Origin: Campylobacter concisus
GTDB taxonomy: Bacteria > Campylobacterota > Campylobacteria > Campylobacterales > Campylobacteraceae
Direction of reading: 5' to 3'
DNA length: 64,000 bases
Assembly: GCF_003049705.1 (NCBI RefSeq)
Contig: NZ_PIRF01000008.1
Location: 1 to 64,000, forward strand
A model generated the notes under the pieces. It was not told where the DNA came from, did no database searches, and saw only the letters and a program-made list of their open reading frames with translations. The translations under genes and the position numbers were made by a program. How positions within the stretch are numbered: the stretch's first letter is position 1; each line of letters starts with the position of its first letter. This document shows positions 54,958-63,522 of this stretch, piece after piece.

Positions 54958-56790
54958 TTAGTCTAAAGCAGGCTTTTGTTTTGTCTTATCGTTTTTAAGC
55001 TTATCTTTTTTGGCTTCAAACTCAGCTATTACATTTGCATCAGGAAATAAATATCCATCTTCAACCATCAGATCAACTGCTTTTTTAAACATAGGCAACG
55101 CACTTTGAGCGCCGAAGTAGTAGTAAGGTCTTTTAGGATCCCTTGCTAAAACGCCTATTGTGTAGCTATTGCCTCTTGTATCATTTACAAAGCCAAAAAA
55201 TGAGCCATTGTAGGTATTGCTGTATCCACCACTACCTGAGGCAATGTGTGCAGTTCCAGTCTTGCCACCTATCTCAAGCCCTGGTGTAAAGGCTTTTAGT
55301 CCAGTACCTTTCTCAACCGTTTTTATTAAAATTCTCTTCATTATCTTTGCGGTTTCTTGTGATATAACTTGAGCTGGCTCGGACTTTGGCAAATCGTATC
55401 TTTTTCCATTTCTCTCTAAGTAGGCAACCATGTGAGGAGTAACTTCAATGCCTTTATTGTTAAATGTATTATAGGCTTTTAAAAGCTGCATAAATGTAGC
55501 TTGCAAGCCGTATCCGTAGCTCACAGTCGCCTTATATGTCGATGAGTTTAGCTTTGTAACTGTTGGCATCATACCTACTTGCTCGTAAGGTAGATCTATG
55601 CCAGTCTTTCTTGAAAAGCCAAAATTTAAAAGTCCTTGATAAATTTGTGGCCCATTTAGTCGCTCAACAAGCTGGATCATGCCTATGTTTGAACTGTGTA
55701 CGATTATATCCTCAGCACTCATAAAAGGCTCTGGATGGGTATCTTTGATTATCCTTTTGCCAAGTTGGTATCGGCCATTATAGGTATTTACAAGCTCGAA
55801 TGGATTTACTTTCTTCTCTTGAAGTAAGATAGAAAATATAAATGGTTTAAAAACTGAGCCAACTTCATAAGCATATTCGCTAACGGTCGAGTTTAGAGCG
55901 TTATAATCTTGCTTTCTTATATTTGAAGGATCATACCTTGAGCTAGAAGCTAGGGCTAAAATTTCTCCATTTTTGCTATTCATTATGCATATAACTAACT
56001 CTTTTGCATCTAGAAATTCACGCTTTTCATCTAAAATTTGCTCTAGTTTAGTTTGAAATTTTAATGGTATAGAGAGCACCGCATTGTAGCCATCTACTCT
56101 TGTTGCTAAATTTGAGTCACTTGTTAAAATAATATTATTTCCAATATCGCGAGGCCCTAAAATTTTTGCATTTTGTATAGGGGCTAAATAATCTTCATAA
56201 TATCTCTCAAGACCTTTTACACCTTTGCTTTTTGTAAGCGTGTCACTTTCAGTTTTGCTCACGTAGCCAATAGCTGGTGTGAGGGCATCTTTTGACATAA
56301 ATTTACGATTTTGACCGCTCTCCATTACTCTCATGCCCTGAAATGAAGCAAGGCCTGTTTTTGGGTCAAGGTATGAAACCAAAATGCTCTTGCGATTTAG
56401 CTTTCTTGAGAGCTCTTGAAGGTAGGTAGCACCCTTTGCATCAATGCTATATGAGAGCGTAACGATACCTTTTGTGCCATTTATAATCTTTCTTACTTTG
56501 TTTGGATCGTCGCCGCTGTAAAGCGAATATAGCTTGATAAACATCTCTTTTTTATTAGGATCAATATTTCTAGTGTCAAGCATTACTTTGTAGAGTTTTT
56601 GACTTGAAGAGATGCTAAAGCCATCTTTTGTGATTATATTGCCACGAATCGCTGTATTTATATCGCTTGTTTGAAGCCTAGGAAGCTTTCGCTCGATACT
56701 TGCTCTATAAAATATGACAAGTACAAATATTGAAATTCCAAAAGTAATTAATAAAAAAAGTATGGTTATTTTTGATTTTCTGGAATTCAT
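54958..56790 (-). CDS. Penicillin-binding protein (FtsI/PBP2-type transpeptidase)
   Basis: Class B PBP that cross-links peptidoglycan. In 610 residues one membrane anchor (about 7-28) is followed by the dimerisation domain (about 40-200) and the transpeptidase domain with SVFK (catalytic Ser in EVGSVFKPF), SSN (in HSSNIG) and KTG (in GGKTGTAH). The domain order fits the division-type FtsI. I choose the ATG at 56790 (MNSRKSKI) since the GTG at 56832 would overlap fliE by 35 bp. It follows fliE by 7 bp in a flagellar rod operon. Confidence 0.9.
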   Translation of the reverse strand: MNSRKSKITILFLLITFGISIFVLVIFYRASIERKLPRLQTSDINTAIRGNIITKDGFSISSSQKLYKVMLDTRNIDPNKKEMFIKLYSLYSGDDPNKVRKIINGTKGIVTLSYSIDAKGATYLQELSRKLNRKSILVSYLDPKTGLASFQGMRVMESGQNRKFMSKDALTPAIGYVSKTESDTLTKSKGVKGLERYYEDYLAPIQNAKILGPRDIGNNIILTSDSNLATRVDGYNAVLSIPLKFQTKLEQILDEKREFLDAKELVICIMNSKNGEILALASSSRYDPSNIRKQDYNALNSTVSEYAYEVGSVFKPFIFSILLQEKKVNPFELVNTYNGRYQLGKRIIKDTHPEPFMSAEDIIVHSSNIGMIQLVERLNGPQIYQGLLNFGFSRKTGIDLPYEQVGMMPTVTKLNSSTYKATVSYGYGLQATFMQLLKAYNTFNNKGIEVTPHMVAYLERNGKRYDLPKSEPAQVISQETAKIMKRILIKTVEKGTGLKAFTPGLEIGGKTGTAHIASGSGGYSNTYNGSFFGFVNDTRGNSYTIGVLARDPKRPYYYFGAQSALPMFKKAVDLMVEDGYLFPDANVIAEFEAKKDKLKNDKTKQKPALD

Positions 56791-56797
56791 TAATGAC

Positions 56798-57091
56798 TTA
56801 AATTTGTGTTCTAGAAATTTCTTTATAAGCACTTAGTGCTTTGTTGCGAATTTCTAGCATAAGCTTCATGCTAGTCTCTGCTTTGCCTATCGCAATAGCA
56901 GCTTGGTGCAGGTCTTTTACCTCGCCAGTTGCAAGATCGGCTATGGCTTTATCTGCATTGATTTGGACTTTATTTAGCTCTTTTAAAGAGTCGTTTAGAG
57001 CATTTTCAAAGCCGCCTTCTTCGCCTGCTTTTGCTATTTTATTTGAATTTTCATTTTTATTTATTTTGTCTAAATTTATACTATTTATCAT
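56798..57091 (-). CDS. fliE: FliE, flagellar hook-basal body protein
   Basis: A 97-residue adaptor between the MS ring and the rod. The C-terminal ADLATGEVKDLHQAAIAIGKAETSMKLMLEIRNKALSAYKEI region is the conserved FliE motif. The start shares a base with the flgC stop (TAATG), so synthesis is coupled to flgC. Confidence 0.93.
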   Translation of the reverse strand: MINSINLDKINKNENSNKIAKAGEEGGFENALNDSLKELNKVQINADKAIADLATGEVKDLHQAAIAIGKAETSMKLMLEIRNKALSAYKEISRTQI

Positions 57092-57591
57092 TATGCTTGT
57101 CCTGAAATAAGTGATATCGCACTTTGTGCTATTGTTTTTGCATTTTGAAAGGCTGCCACGTTTGCTTGGTATGCCCTTGTTGCTTCAAGTAGGTCAGACA
57201 TCTCAATAACCGGATTTATATTTGGAAATGCGACGTAGCCATTTGCATTTGCATCTGGATGGCTCGGGTCATATTTTAGCTGAAAGTCCTTATCGTCACG
57301 CACCACTTTATCCACGATCACGCTAGTTAGGGCAGGGTGAGCGTTTTTTGGTGAGCTTGGATCATCAAGTGGATTTTCATACTCGAGTAGACTTTGTGAG
57401 CTTTTAAGTTGATCGTTTAAAATTTTATCAAAATTCATCTCTTTAAAGATCACCTCTTGTCTTCTGTAAGGACCACCTTCAGCCGTTCTTGTAGTCTGTG
57501 CGTTTGCTATGTTTGAGCTGATGACGTTCATTCTGAAACGTTGTGCGCTTAGTCCGTATCCACTAATATCAAAATCGTTTAAGTATGACAT
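57091..57591 (-). CDS. flgC: FlgC, flagellar proximal rod protein
   Basis: A 166-residue rod subunit. It begins MSYLNDFDISGYGLSAQRFR with the rod-family ISSNIANAQT motif and ends with the helical EATRAYQANVAAF. Two ATG codons are adjacent; the second (57591) has GGAG 5 bases upstream and aligns with known FlgC starts, so it is preferred over 57594. It is 5-8 bp downstream of flgB. Confidence 0.95.
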   Translation of the reverse strand: MSYLNDFDISGYGLSAQRFRMNVISSNIANAQTTRTAEGGPYRRQEVIFKEMNFDKILNDQLKSSQSLLEYENPLDDPSSPKNAHPALTSVIVDKVVRDDKDFQLKYDPSHPDANANGYVAFPNINPVIEMSDLLEATRAYQANVAAFQNAKTIAQSAISLISGQA

Positions 57592-57599
57592 CATCTCTC

Positions 57600-58034
57600 C
57601 TAGTTCTTAGCACTTGCGTCTATGACGCTTTTAAAGATATTGCTTTGAGCCTTGTAGGCGCTATCAAGGGCGTTTATCATAACTGTATTTTTGCCCATTT
57701 CTGTTGTCTCAACATCAAGATCGACTGTGTTTGCATCGTTTCTAGCCATGTGACCATCGCGCAAGAAAATTTGAGCTGTGTCGTTTTTTGGGAAATCAAC
57801 CGCAGCCATGTGCGCTTCGTTTGTCTTAGCAAGTTGTAGTTTTTTTTGGCTTGAAGTGTTATAAATTTCATTTGCTTTTTCTTTTAAAACATCTTCAAAT
57901 CTTATATCTCTAGCTTTATAAAATGGTGTATCAACGTTTGCAAGATTGCCAGAGATTAGTTTTTGGCGTAGTTCTCTGCCTGCAAGAGCTGATTCAACAA
58001 GTGGGCTAGATTTTGATTTATCTAAAACAAACAT
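57600..58034 (-). CDS. flgB: FlgB, flagellar proximal rod protein
   Basis: A 144-residue rod subunit with the N-terminal rod motif ISGNLANVDTPFYKARDIRFE near residues 28-48 and a C-terminal helix ALDSAYKAQSNIFKSVI. First gene of flgB-flgC-fliE-PBP. No sigma-54 or sigma-28 promoter was confidently seen upstream in 58035-58096. Confidence 0.95.
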   Translation of the reverse strand: MFVLDKSKSSPLVESALAGRELRQKLISGNLANVDTPFYKARDIRFEDVLKEKANEIYNTSSQKKLQLAKTNEAHMAAVDFPKNDTAQIFLRDGHMARNDANTVDLDVETTEMGKNTVMINALDSAYKAQSNIFKSVIDASAKN

Positions 58035-58096
58035 TTAAAATCCTTATGAAATTTCACATTTTTATAAGCAAACGATGTTCCAAATATAGGGCAAAT

Positions 58097-58693
58097 TTAT
58101 TTTGTCTCATAAATTTTTGTCAGATCTTCTTTCATTTTTGTGACTTTTATACCACCAAGATAGTATTTTACCCCGTATTGTCCGCTATCTACGTCTGTTA
58201 AAATTTGATATTCACCATTTTTTATCACGACCTTAAAAGGTAGTGCGATCTCGTGTTTATATTCGATGTCTCTTACGATTTGCTCGGCAAGTCTGTCATT
58301 TATCTTTTGATCGTTTGCTATGAAATAGTAGGCGTTAAATTTTTGCATAAATTCGTGTAAAACATACTCATTTGTGACATTTTCAAAATGAGTTAGTCCA
58401 ATTAGTGTAAATTTATCTTTGTTTTCAAGCTGATATTTTGTAAGCTCAGCTGCCTCTTTTTGACAAGGTGGGCAAAATGTACCAAAAATATCGATCATTA
58501 AAACTTTATTTTCATCATTTTTGATAGCAAAGCCATGATTTTTTCGAACTAAAGTAAGCTCCTTACCGCTTACATCTACAAGCTTAACCTCTTCATTTGG
58601 GCTAAATTCTTTAAAATTTGTACTACTGCTCTCATCGTCACCACAGCCAAAAAAAGCAAATAAAGCGATTATTAAAACGAGTAAATTTTTCAT
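58097..58693 (-). CDS. TlpA-like thioredoxin-fold lipoprotein
   Basis: A 198-residue periplasmic lipoprotein. The signal ends AFFGC (lipid cysteine at residue 17), followed by GDDESS. The active-site motif CPPC (Cys76 and Cys79) in IFGTFCPPCQKE marks a TlpA/ResA-like thiol-disulfide reductase. A cis-proline is visible in ALPFKVVIKNG. Such proteins often keep cytochrome c cysteines reduced before haem attachment, a fit with CcsBA; the true substrate is unknown. Lies 8 bp downstream of smpB. Confidence 0.85.
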   Translation of the reverse strand: MKNLLVLIIALFAFFGCGDDESSSTNFKEFSPNEEVKLVDVSGKELTLVRKNHGFAIKNDENKVLMIDIFGTFCPPCQKEAAELTKYQLENKDKFTLIGLTHFENVTNEYVLHEFMQKFNAYYFIANDQKINDRLAEQIVRDIEYKHEIALPFKVVIKNGEYQILTDVDSGQYGVKYYLGGIKVTKMKEDLTKIYETK

Positions 58694-58701
58694 CTTATCC
58701 C

Positions 58702-59157
58702 TTAAATATATCTTTTTATGGCAGCTCTTGCCTCTTTGTCTGCCTCGCGTCTTTTTAGAGTCTCGCGTTTATCGTGTAAATTTTTACCTTTTGCAAGGGC
58801 AAGCCTTGCTTTTACGATATTTTTATCACTTAGATAAAATGCTAAAACAACCAGCGCTAGTCCATCTTGTGAGACTTGACCGAAAATTTTATCGATCTGC
58901 TTTCTATGCATCAAAAGTTTTCTGGCTGCTCGCTCATTTGGACGAAATGCGCTATGTGTAGTCTCAAGATAGCTAATGTGGGCGTTTAGTAAAAAAAGCT
59001 CACCCTTTATGACGCGCACAAAGCTATCTTTTAGATTTGCTCTACCAGCCCTTAGAGCTTTGACTTCGCTGCCTTTTAAAACGATGCCAGCCTCGAAGGT
59101 TTCAAGTATGCTAAAATCATGCAAAGCTTTTTTGTTTTTCGCTAGATCTTTTATCAA
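58702..59157 (-). CDS. smpB: SmpB, tmRNA-binding protein
   Basis: A 151-residue partner of tmRNA in rescue of stalled ribosomes. Motifs [22 protein letters not shown] and the C-terminal [20 protein letters not shown] are intact. Follows ispE by 11 bp. The tmRNA gene itself is not in the window. Confidence 0.97.
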   Translation of the reverse strand: MIKDLAKNKKALHDFSILETFEAGIVLKGSEVKALRAGRANLKDSFVRVIKGELFLLNAHISYLETTHSAFRPNERAARKLLMHRKQIDKIFGQVSQDGLALVVLAFYLSDKNIVKARLALAKGKNLHDKRETLKRREADKEARAAIKRYI

Positions 59158-59168
59158 AATTTTACCTT

Positions 59169-59912
59169 TTATTTTACGCTAAATACGCTACTGCCGCTAC
59201 CACTTAGAAATTTATCTTTAAACTCATTCATCTGTGGATAGAGCTTGAAGCATGGGGCAAAAAGATCGTTTAACTCCCCATTTTTATAAATTTCAAGTAG
59301 CTCTTTGCTTTTTAAATTTTGCATCTTTTTTGCAACATTAACGTCTATGTATTGTAAGAAATTGCTTCTAAATTCTTGATAAACCATCGGTGTGGAGCAA
59401 AAAACGTTTGGTGTAAAGATATTTAAATCCGGCACTTCGTCATCAAATTCTTCTATGATCTCACCTATGCCGCTTACATTTGCTGCCTTGTAGCCACATA
59501 CGAAAAAAGCGACATCTGCACCGATTTTAGACGCTATTTGCATCAAATTTTCATGTTTTATATTTAAATTTAGCTCATCATTTATCATTAGCAAAAAGGT
59601 TGCGGCATTTGAACTACCTCCACCAAGGCCCGCACCAATTGGGATATTTTTGTTGATGATGATTTTATGAGAGCTAAAAAACTCGTCAAGCTCGTTTGAA
59701 AAGCCGGCTCTTTTTAGCTCATCTACCGCTTTTTGGATGATGTTATCTTTTATATCGCTGTTGTTGCATTCTATAGCAAATGAATCTGACTTTTTAAAAT
59801 AAATTTCGTCAAAAAGCTGCTCACAGATGATAAAGCGCGATAAAATTTCGTGGTAGCTGCCTCTAGTGCCAACTATCTTTAAAAATATATTTATCTTTGC
59901 AAAGCTTTTCAT
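59169..59912 (-). CDS. ispE: 4-diphosphocytidyl-2-C-methyl-D-erythritol kinase
   Basis: GHMP kinase of the MEP isoprenoid pathway. The ATP loop [14 protein letters not shown] is at about 91-104; the short [12 protein letters not shown] start is the family N-terminus. At 247 residues it is shorter than E. coli IspE (283), as in other Campylobacter. Overlaps csrA by 4 bp. Confidence 0.95.
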   Translation of the reverse strand: MKSFAKINIFLKIVGTRGSYHEILSRFIICEQLFDEIYFKKSDSFAIECNNSDIKDNIIQKAVDELKRAGFSNELDEFFSSHKIIINKNIPIGAGLGGGSSNAATFLLMINDELNLNIKHENLMQIASKIGADVAFFVCGYKAANVSGIGEIIEEFDDEVPDLNIFTPNVFCSTPMVYQEFRSNFLQYIDVNVAKKMQNLKSKELLEIYKNGELNDLFAPCFKLYPQMNEFKDKFLSGSGSSVFSVK

Positions 59913-60139
59913 TTCTCGATTTTTTTAGCTAGCTCGTGGATATCGGCTTCACTTGCAGTTTTTGTGGCATGGATATTTTCGTTTTTGATATCGTTTGCTA
60001 GTTCGCTTCTTAGTATCATTGTGTTTCGTGGCGCTTCGATACCGAGTTTAACAGTATTTTTTGAAATATTTACTATGACAACTTTTATGTCATTTCCTAT
60101 TAAAATTTCTTCATTTTCTTTTCTTGCTAGGATTAACAT
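59909..60139 (-). CDS. csrA: CsrA, post-transcriptional regulator
   Basis: A 76-residue RNA-binding dimer, beginning MLILARKENEEILIGNDIKV. In Campylobacter CsrA binds flagellin and other mRNAs and is controlled by the FliW protein rather than by small RNAs. Arg44-type contacts are plausible in GIEAPRNTMILR. It overlaps truB by 7 bp and ispE by 4 bp. Confidence 0.97.
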   Translation of the reverse strand: MLILARKENEEILIGNDIKVVIVNISKNTVKLGIEAPRNTMILRSELANDIKNENIHATKTASEADIHELAKKIEK

Positions 60140-60954
60140 TTTTCAACCTTATTTAGAGTGTAATTTATAGTATCATCCGTGATTTGGATTACGCTCATAA
60201 ATTTATCATAATTTAGCAAATAAATTCCTTGCTTTTGTGTTTCAAAATCGTTAATTTTTAATTTCTTACCATCAAGAATATCATTTATATCCCCAAAGTA
60301 TGTATTTTTCTGAATGTTTAAAAAATCACAAATATTCAAAAATTTTTCATTTTCGTAGCAAAATTTGCCTTCACTTGTCCTTTTTAATGAGCTTAAAGTT
60401 ACATTATAACCAAGCTTTTTTCCAAAAATTTCTGCATACGAACGGATATAACTTCCTTCGCTTACGCTTAAATGAATGGTTAAAAATGGGTGCGAATAGT
60501 TTAAAATCTGGCTATCAAAAATTTCCATCGTTTCTGTCTTTAGCTCAAATTCTTCACCGTTTCTAGCTAGCTTGTAGGCTCTTGTACCATTTACATGCTT
60601 GGCGCTAAATTTTGGCGGGATGTAGCTTATTCTGCCAGTCAGCTCGCCTCTTATGGCTTCAAGTTTTTCTAAATTTAGCTCTTTTACATTTGAAATTTCA
60701 GTGATATTTTCATTATCCATGCTTGGACTGCTAGCTCCAAGCCAGATCGTCGCCTCATAGACCTTTGGGCTTTTGTCTAAAAATCTAAAAAATTTCGTAT
60801 ACGAGCCAAAAGCGACTATTAAACAACCGCTTGCAAATGGATCAAGTGTGCCTGAAAACCCAGCCTTTTTAACGCCGTATTTTCTCTTTAGTCGCCCTAA
60901 AAAGTGGTTTGAGCTCATGCCAGCTGGCTTATTTGCCACGAAAATGGCGTTCAT
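60133..60954 (-). CDS. truB: TruB, tRNA pseudouridine-55 synthase
   Basis: Makes pseudouridine 55 in the T-loop of tRNAs. The catalytic aspartate is Asp38 in GTLDPFASG, near KPAGMSSNHFL. The 273 residues lack a long C-terminal PUA domain, normal for this phylum. It overlaps the helicase gene by 4 bp and csrA by 7 bp. Confidence 0.95.
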   Translation of the reverse strand: MNAIFVANKPAGMSSNHFLGRLKRKYGVKKAGFSGTLDPFASGCLIVAFGSYTKFFRFLDKSPKVYEATIWLGASSPSMDNENITEISNVKELNLEKLEAIRGELTGRISYIPPKFSAKHVNGTRAYKLARNGEEFELKTETMEIFDSQILNYSHPFLTIHLSVSEGSYIRSYAEIFGKKLGYNVTLSSLKRTSEGKFCYENEKFLNICDFLNIQKNTYFGDINDILDGKKLKINDFETQKQGIYLLNYDKFMSVIQITDDTINYTLNKVEKC

Positions 60955-63020
60955 ACGGCCTTTTCCACGAAGCTTGACATTATCTCTCTTACATTGCCAC
61001 CAAAATTTATAGTCAGTTTAAACTCTTTTTTGATCTTGCTAACCGCACTCACGCGGCCGATACCAAAAATTTTATGTTTAACAAGGTCACCTTTTTTAAA
61101 TTCATTGCTCTGTTCGATAACTAGCGAGCCATGCGTGATACCGCTTTCGCTTAAAAATCTACTCTTATTTAGCCTTGTGCGCTGACCTTTGTAAAAGCGC
61201 GAATTTGCAAAGCTTAGACTAAGTGTCTTTTTGGCTCTTGTTATCGCCACATAAGCTAGTCTGCGCTCCTCTTCGATGTCGCTTCCATCGCCAATGAGCG
61301 GGAAAAATCCCTCTTCAAGGCCGATCACAAAAAGGTGCTCAAACTCAAGCCCCTTGCTCGCATGCACGCTCATGATACTAATAGCCTCGTCGCTGATGCC
61401 GTCTTGCTCGCTTGTTAGCGTGATCTCGTTTAAAAACTCCTCCAGATCAAAGCTTGGATTTTGTTTGATCTGATCTTTTAAAACAGCGTAAAACTCATCG
61501 ATATTTGCCGCTCTTTCAGCACCATCTGGCAAGCTCTCGTAGTATTTTTTCACGCCAAATTTAGCTTCAAATTTATCTATCAGGTCAAAAACCGAGTTGC
61601 TTTCTTGAAGCTCTTTAAGGTTGTTTGCAAACTCAAGAAGGGCTGATTTTACCTTTTTACTAAAGGCATCGTCGTTATCAGAGATGTTTGAGATCGACTC
61701 GTAAATGGAAATTTTACCTTCAAATGCCATCTTTTCGAGCTTATCAAGGCTTACTTTGCCTAGTCCTCGCTTTGGGCGGTTGATGATGCGCCTTATTGAA
61801 AAATCATCGTTTGGATTGTTTATCAGCCTTAGGTAGCTTATGATATCTTTGATCTCGGCTCGTTCGTAAAATTTAACTCCGCCGACCATTTTATAGGCGA
61901 TTTGCTCTTTGTTTAGCCCATCTTCAAGCGAGCGAGAGAGCGCGTTTATGCGGTATAAGATCGCAATATCTTTTGCCTGCACACCTTTGCTTAAAAGCTC
62001 TTTTATGCATTTTGCGATCTTGCCAGCCTCGACGCTCTCATCAAAGCTCTCTATCAGATTTACGGCCTCGCCTTCGCCTTTTGTGCCCACGAGCTTCTTG
62101 CCAAGGCGGTTGCGGTTGTGATCTATTAGTTCGTTTGCAGCCTTTAGTATCGCCTCGCTCGAGCGGTAGTTTTTCTCAAGCCTGATAATCTTTACATCTT
62201 TAAACTGATCTTTAAAATTTAAGATATTATCGATCTTTGCGCCGCGCCAGCCGTAGATACTTTGATCATCATCGCCTACGACGCAGATGTTTTCGTGACA
62301 TAGACAGAGCTTTTTTAGCAGTTTATACTGAAGGTCGTTTGTGTCTTGATACTCATCGACCATTATGTATTTGTATCGGTTTGAAATTTCTCTAGCAAGC
62401 TCTTCGTTTTCGTCTAAAATTTTATATGTAAGCCCGAGCAGATCGTCAAAATCAACAAGGTTGTTTGCCTTTAAATAGTCCTCATATTTTTCATAAATTT
62501 GAGCAGCTTGTTTGTAAAAGTTATCCTTGCTCTTGTCAAATGAAGAGAAATTTGCGTTTTTATAGACCTCTTCGACGCTTAAAAGTGAGTTTTTATAGTT
62601 TGAAATTTCGCTTGACAAAATTGCAGTTGCGACCGGACTTTCAAAGCTTTTGATGATACGTTTTTTATCGTCTGTGTCGATTATGACGAAGTTATTTTTT
62701 CTGCCAAGCTTTTCAATGTAAAGCTTTAAAAACAAAAGCCCGAATTTATGAAAAGTGCAAAGTAGCGGCGAATAGTTTTTGCCGCTTTGGCTTAGCATCG
62801 CCATGGCTCTACTACGCATCTCGTTGGCGGCTTTGTTTGTAAAAGTAAGAGTTAGTGTATTTGCCGCATCTATACCGACCTCGCCGATGAGGTAGGCAAG
62901 CCTAGTTGTGATGGTCTTTGTCTTGCCGCTGCCAGCTCCTGCAAGTATGAGCATCGGACCATCTATATGAGTAGCTGCTTCGCGCTGAGATTCGTTTAAA
63001 TTTGATAGTAATTTTTCCAT
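60951..63020 (-). CDS. UvrD/PcrA/Rep superfamily I DNA helicase
   Basis: 3'-5' helicase for repair and replication restart. In 689 residues: Walker A GAGSGKT (about 27-34), motif II VDEYQDTN, motif III VGDDDQSIYGWRGA, motif IV RLEKNYRSS, and the late motifs VHASKGLEFEHLF and YVAITRAKK. An in-frame TTG at 63056 would add 12 lysine-rich residues; I choose ATG 63020 because it matches the family start MEKLLSNLNESQREA. Overlaps truB by 4 bp. Confidence 0.93.
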   Translation of the reverse strand: MEKLLSNLNESQREAATHIDGPMLILAGAGSGKTKTITTRLAYLIGEVGIDAANTLTLTFTNKAANEMRSRAMAMLSQSGKNYSPLLCTFHKFGLLFLKLYIEKLGRKNNFVIIDTDDKKRIIKSFESPVATAILSSEISNYKNSLLSVEEVYKNANFSSFDKSKDNFYKQAAQIYEKYEDYLKANNLVDFDDLLGLTYKILDENEELAREISNRYKYIMVDEYQDTNDLQYKLLKKLCLCHENICVVGDDDQSIYGWRGAKIDNILNFKDQFKDVKIIRLEKNYRSSEAILKAANELIDHNRNRLGKKLVGTKGEGEAVNLIESFDESVEAGKIAKCIKELLSKGVQAKDIAILYRINALSRSLEDGLNKEQIAYKMVGGVKFYERAEIKDIISYLRLINNPNDDFSIRRIINRPKRGLGKVSLDKLEKMAFEGKISIYESISNISDNDDAFSKKVKSALLEFANNLKELQESNSVFDLIDKFEAKFGVKKYYESLPDGAERAANIDEFYAVLKDQIKQNPSFDLEEFLNEITLTSEQDGISDEAISIMSVHASKGLEFEHLFVIGLEEGFFPLIGDGSDIEEERRLAYVAITRAKKTLSLSFANSRFYKGQRTRLNKSRFLSESGITHGSLVIEQSNEFKKGDLVKHKIFGIGRVSAVSKIKKEFKLTINFGGNVREIMSSFVEKAV

Positions 63021-63071
63021 TTTTTGCTTTTTAAATTTTCTTTTGATTTTAGCCAAAAATGCTTAAAATTA

Positions 63072-63521
63072 CTATTTTTTCTTAAATATATCTTTATTTT
63101 TTGGGTTTTGCAAAAAGACTGAAACCGATTTTTTTGTGTGGTCCGCTTGCTTCTCTTTTGGCTTATGAATAGAAAAATTTACAAGGATCGGGCTATTTTC
63201 AACCAAAATTTGAACCACTGCACCAAGTGGAAAGGAGACCACTGAGGCAAAATTTTCACCACCAAAGCCGGCCTCAAAGCTAAGCTCATCTTGCGTTAAC
63301 TTCGCACTCTCAAGCGTATAGCCACCAAGTGAAAACATAATGACTGGCATATTAAAGCTTCTATTTATCTCATCTGGCAAGCTTGGCTCAAAGCTAACTA
63401 GCGGTAAATTTGCCATAACTGAGAAATTTACCCCTTTTTCAAGCAAAAAATCAATGCACTCATAGACGTGCATCTTCATCAAAAGCGAAAATTTCTCATC
63501 ATCTAAAATTTCGTCTAACAT
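63072..63521 (-). CDS. SspB-like protein, possible ClpXP adaptor
   Basis: A 149-residue soluble protein. Residues about 16-50 (VYECIDFLLEKGVNFSVMAN) and about 81-112 (LSFEAGFGGENFASVVSFPL, then GAVVQILVEN) look like SspB, which in E. coli has a YLL..Y.WI helix and an ISFNARFGG...VSVPLAAVLAIYA core. SspB delivers ssrA-tagged proteins, the products of the SmpB/tmRNA system, to ClpXP. The C-terminal end is lysine-rich (KNKDIFKKK), as in SspB tails that touch ClpX. The match is by eye and needs a profile search. Confidence 0.55.
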   Translation of the reverse strand: MLDEILDDEKFSLLMKMHVYECIDFLLEKGVNFSVMANLPLVSFEPSLPDEINRSFNMPVIMFSLGGYTLESAKLTQDELSFEAGFGGENFASVVSFPLGAVVQILVENSPILVNFSIHKPKEKQADHTKKSVSVFLQNPKNKDIFKKK

Positions 63522-63522
63522 C

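Noticed and set aside
56791..56832. Earlier GTG start for the penicillin-binding protein
   Set aside because: It would overlap fliE by 35 bp and add a charged segment before the natural MNSRKSK start.
57585..57839. Plus-strand frame over flgB
   Set aside because: It lies fully across flagellar rod genes on the other strand, with no promoter or ribosome-binding site.
63021..63056. TTG start extending the UvrD/PcrA helicase by 12 residues
   Set aside because: The extra residues are lysine-rich and do not match family N-termini; ATG 63020 does.
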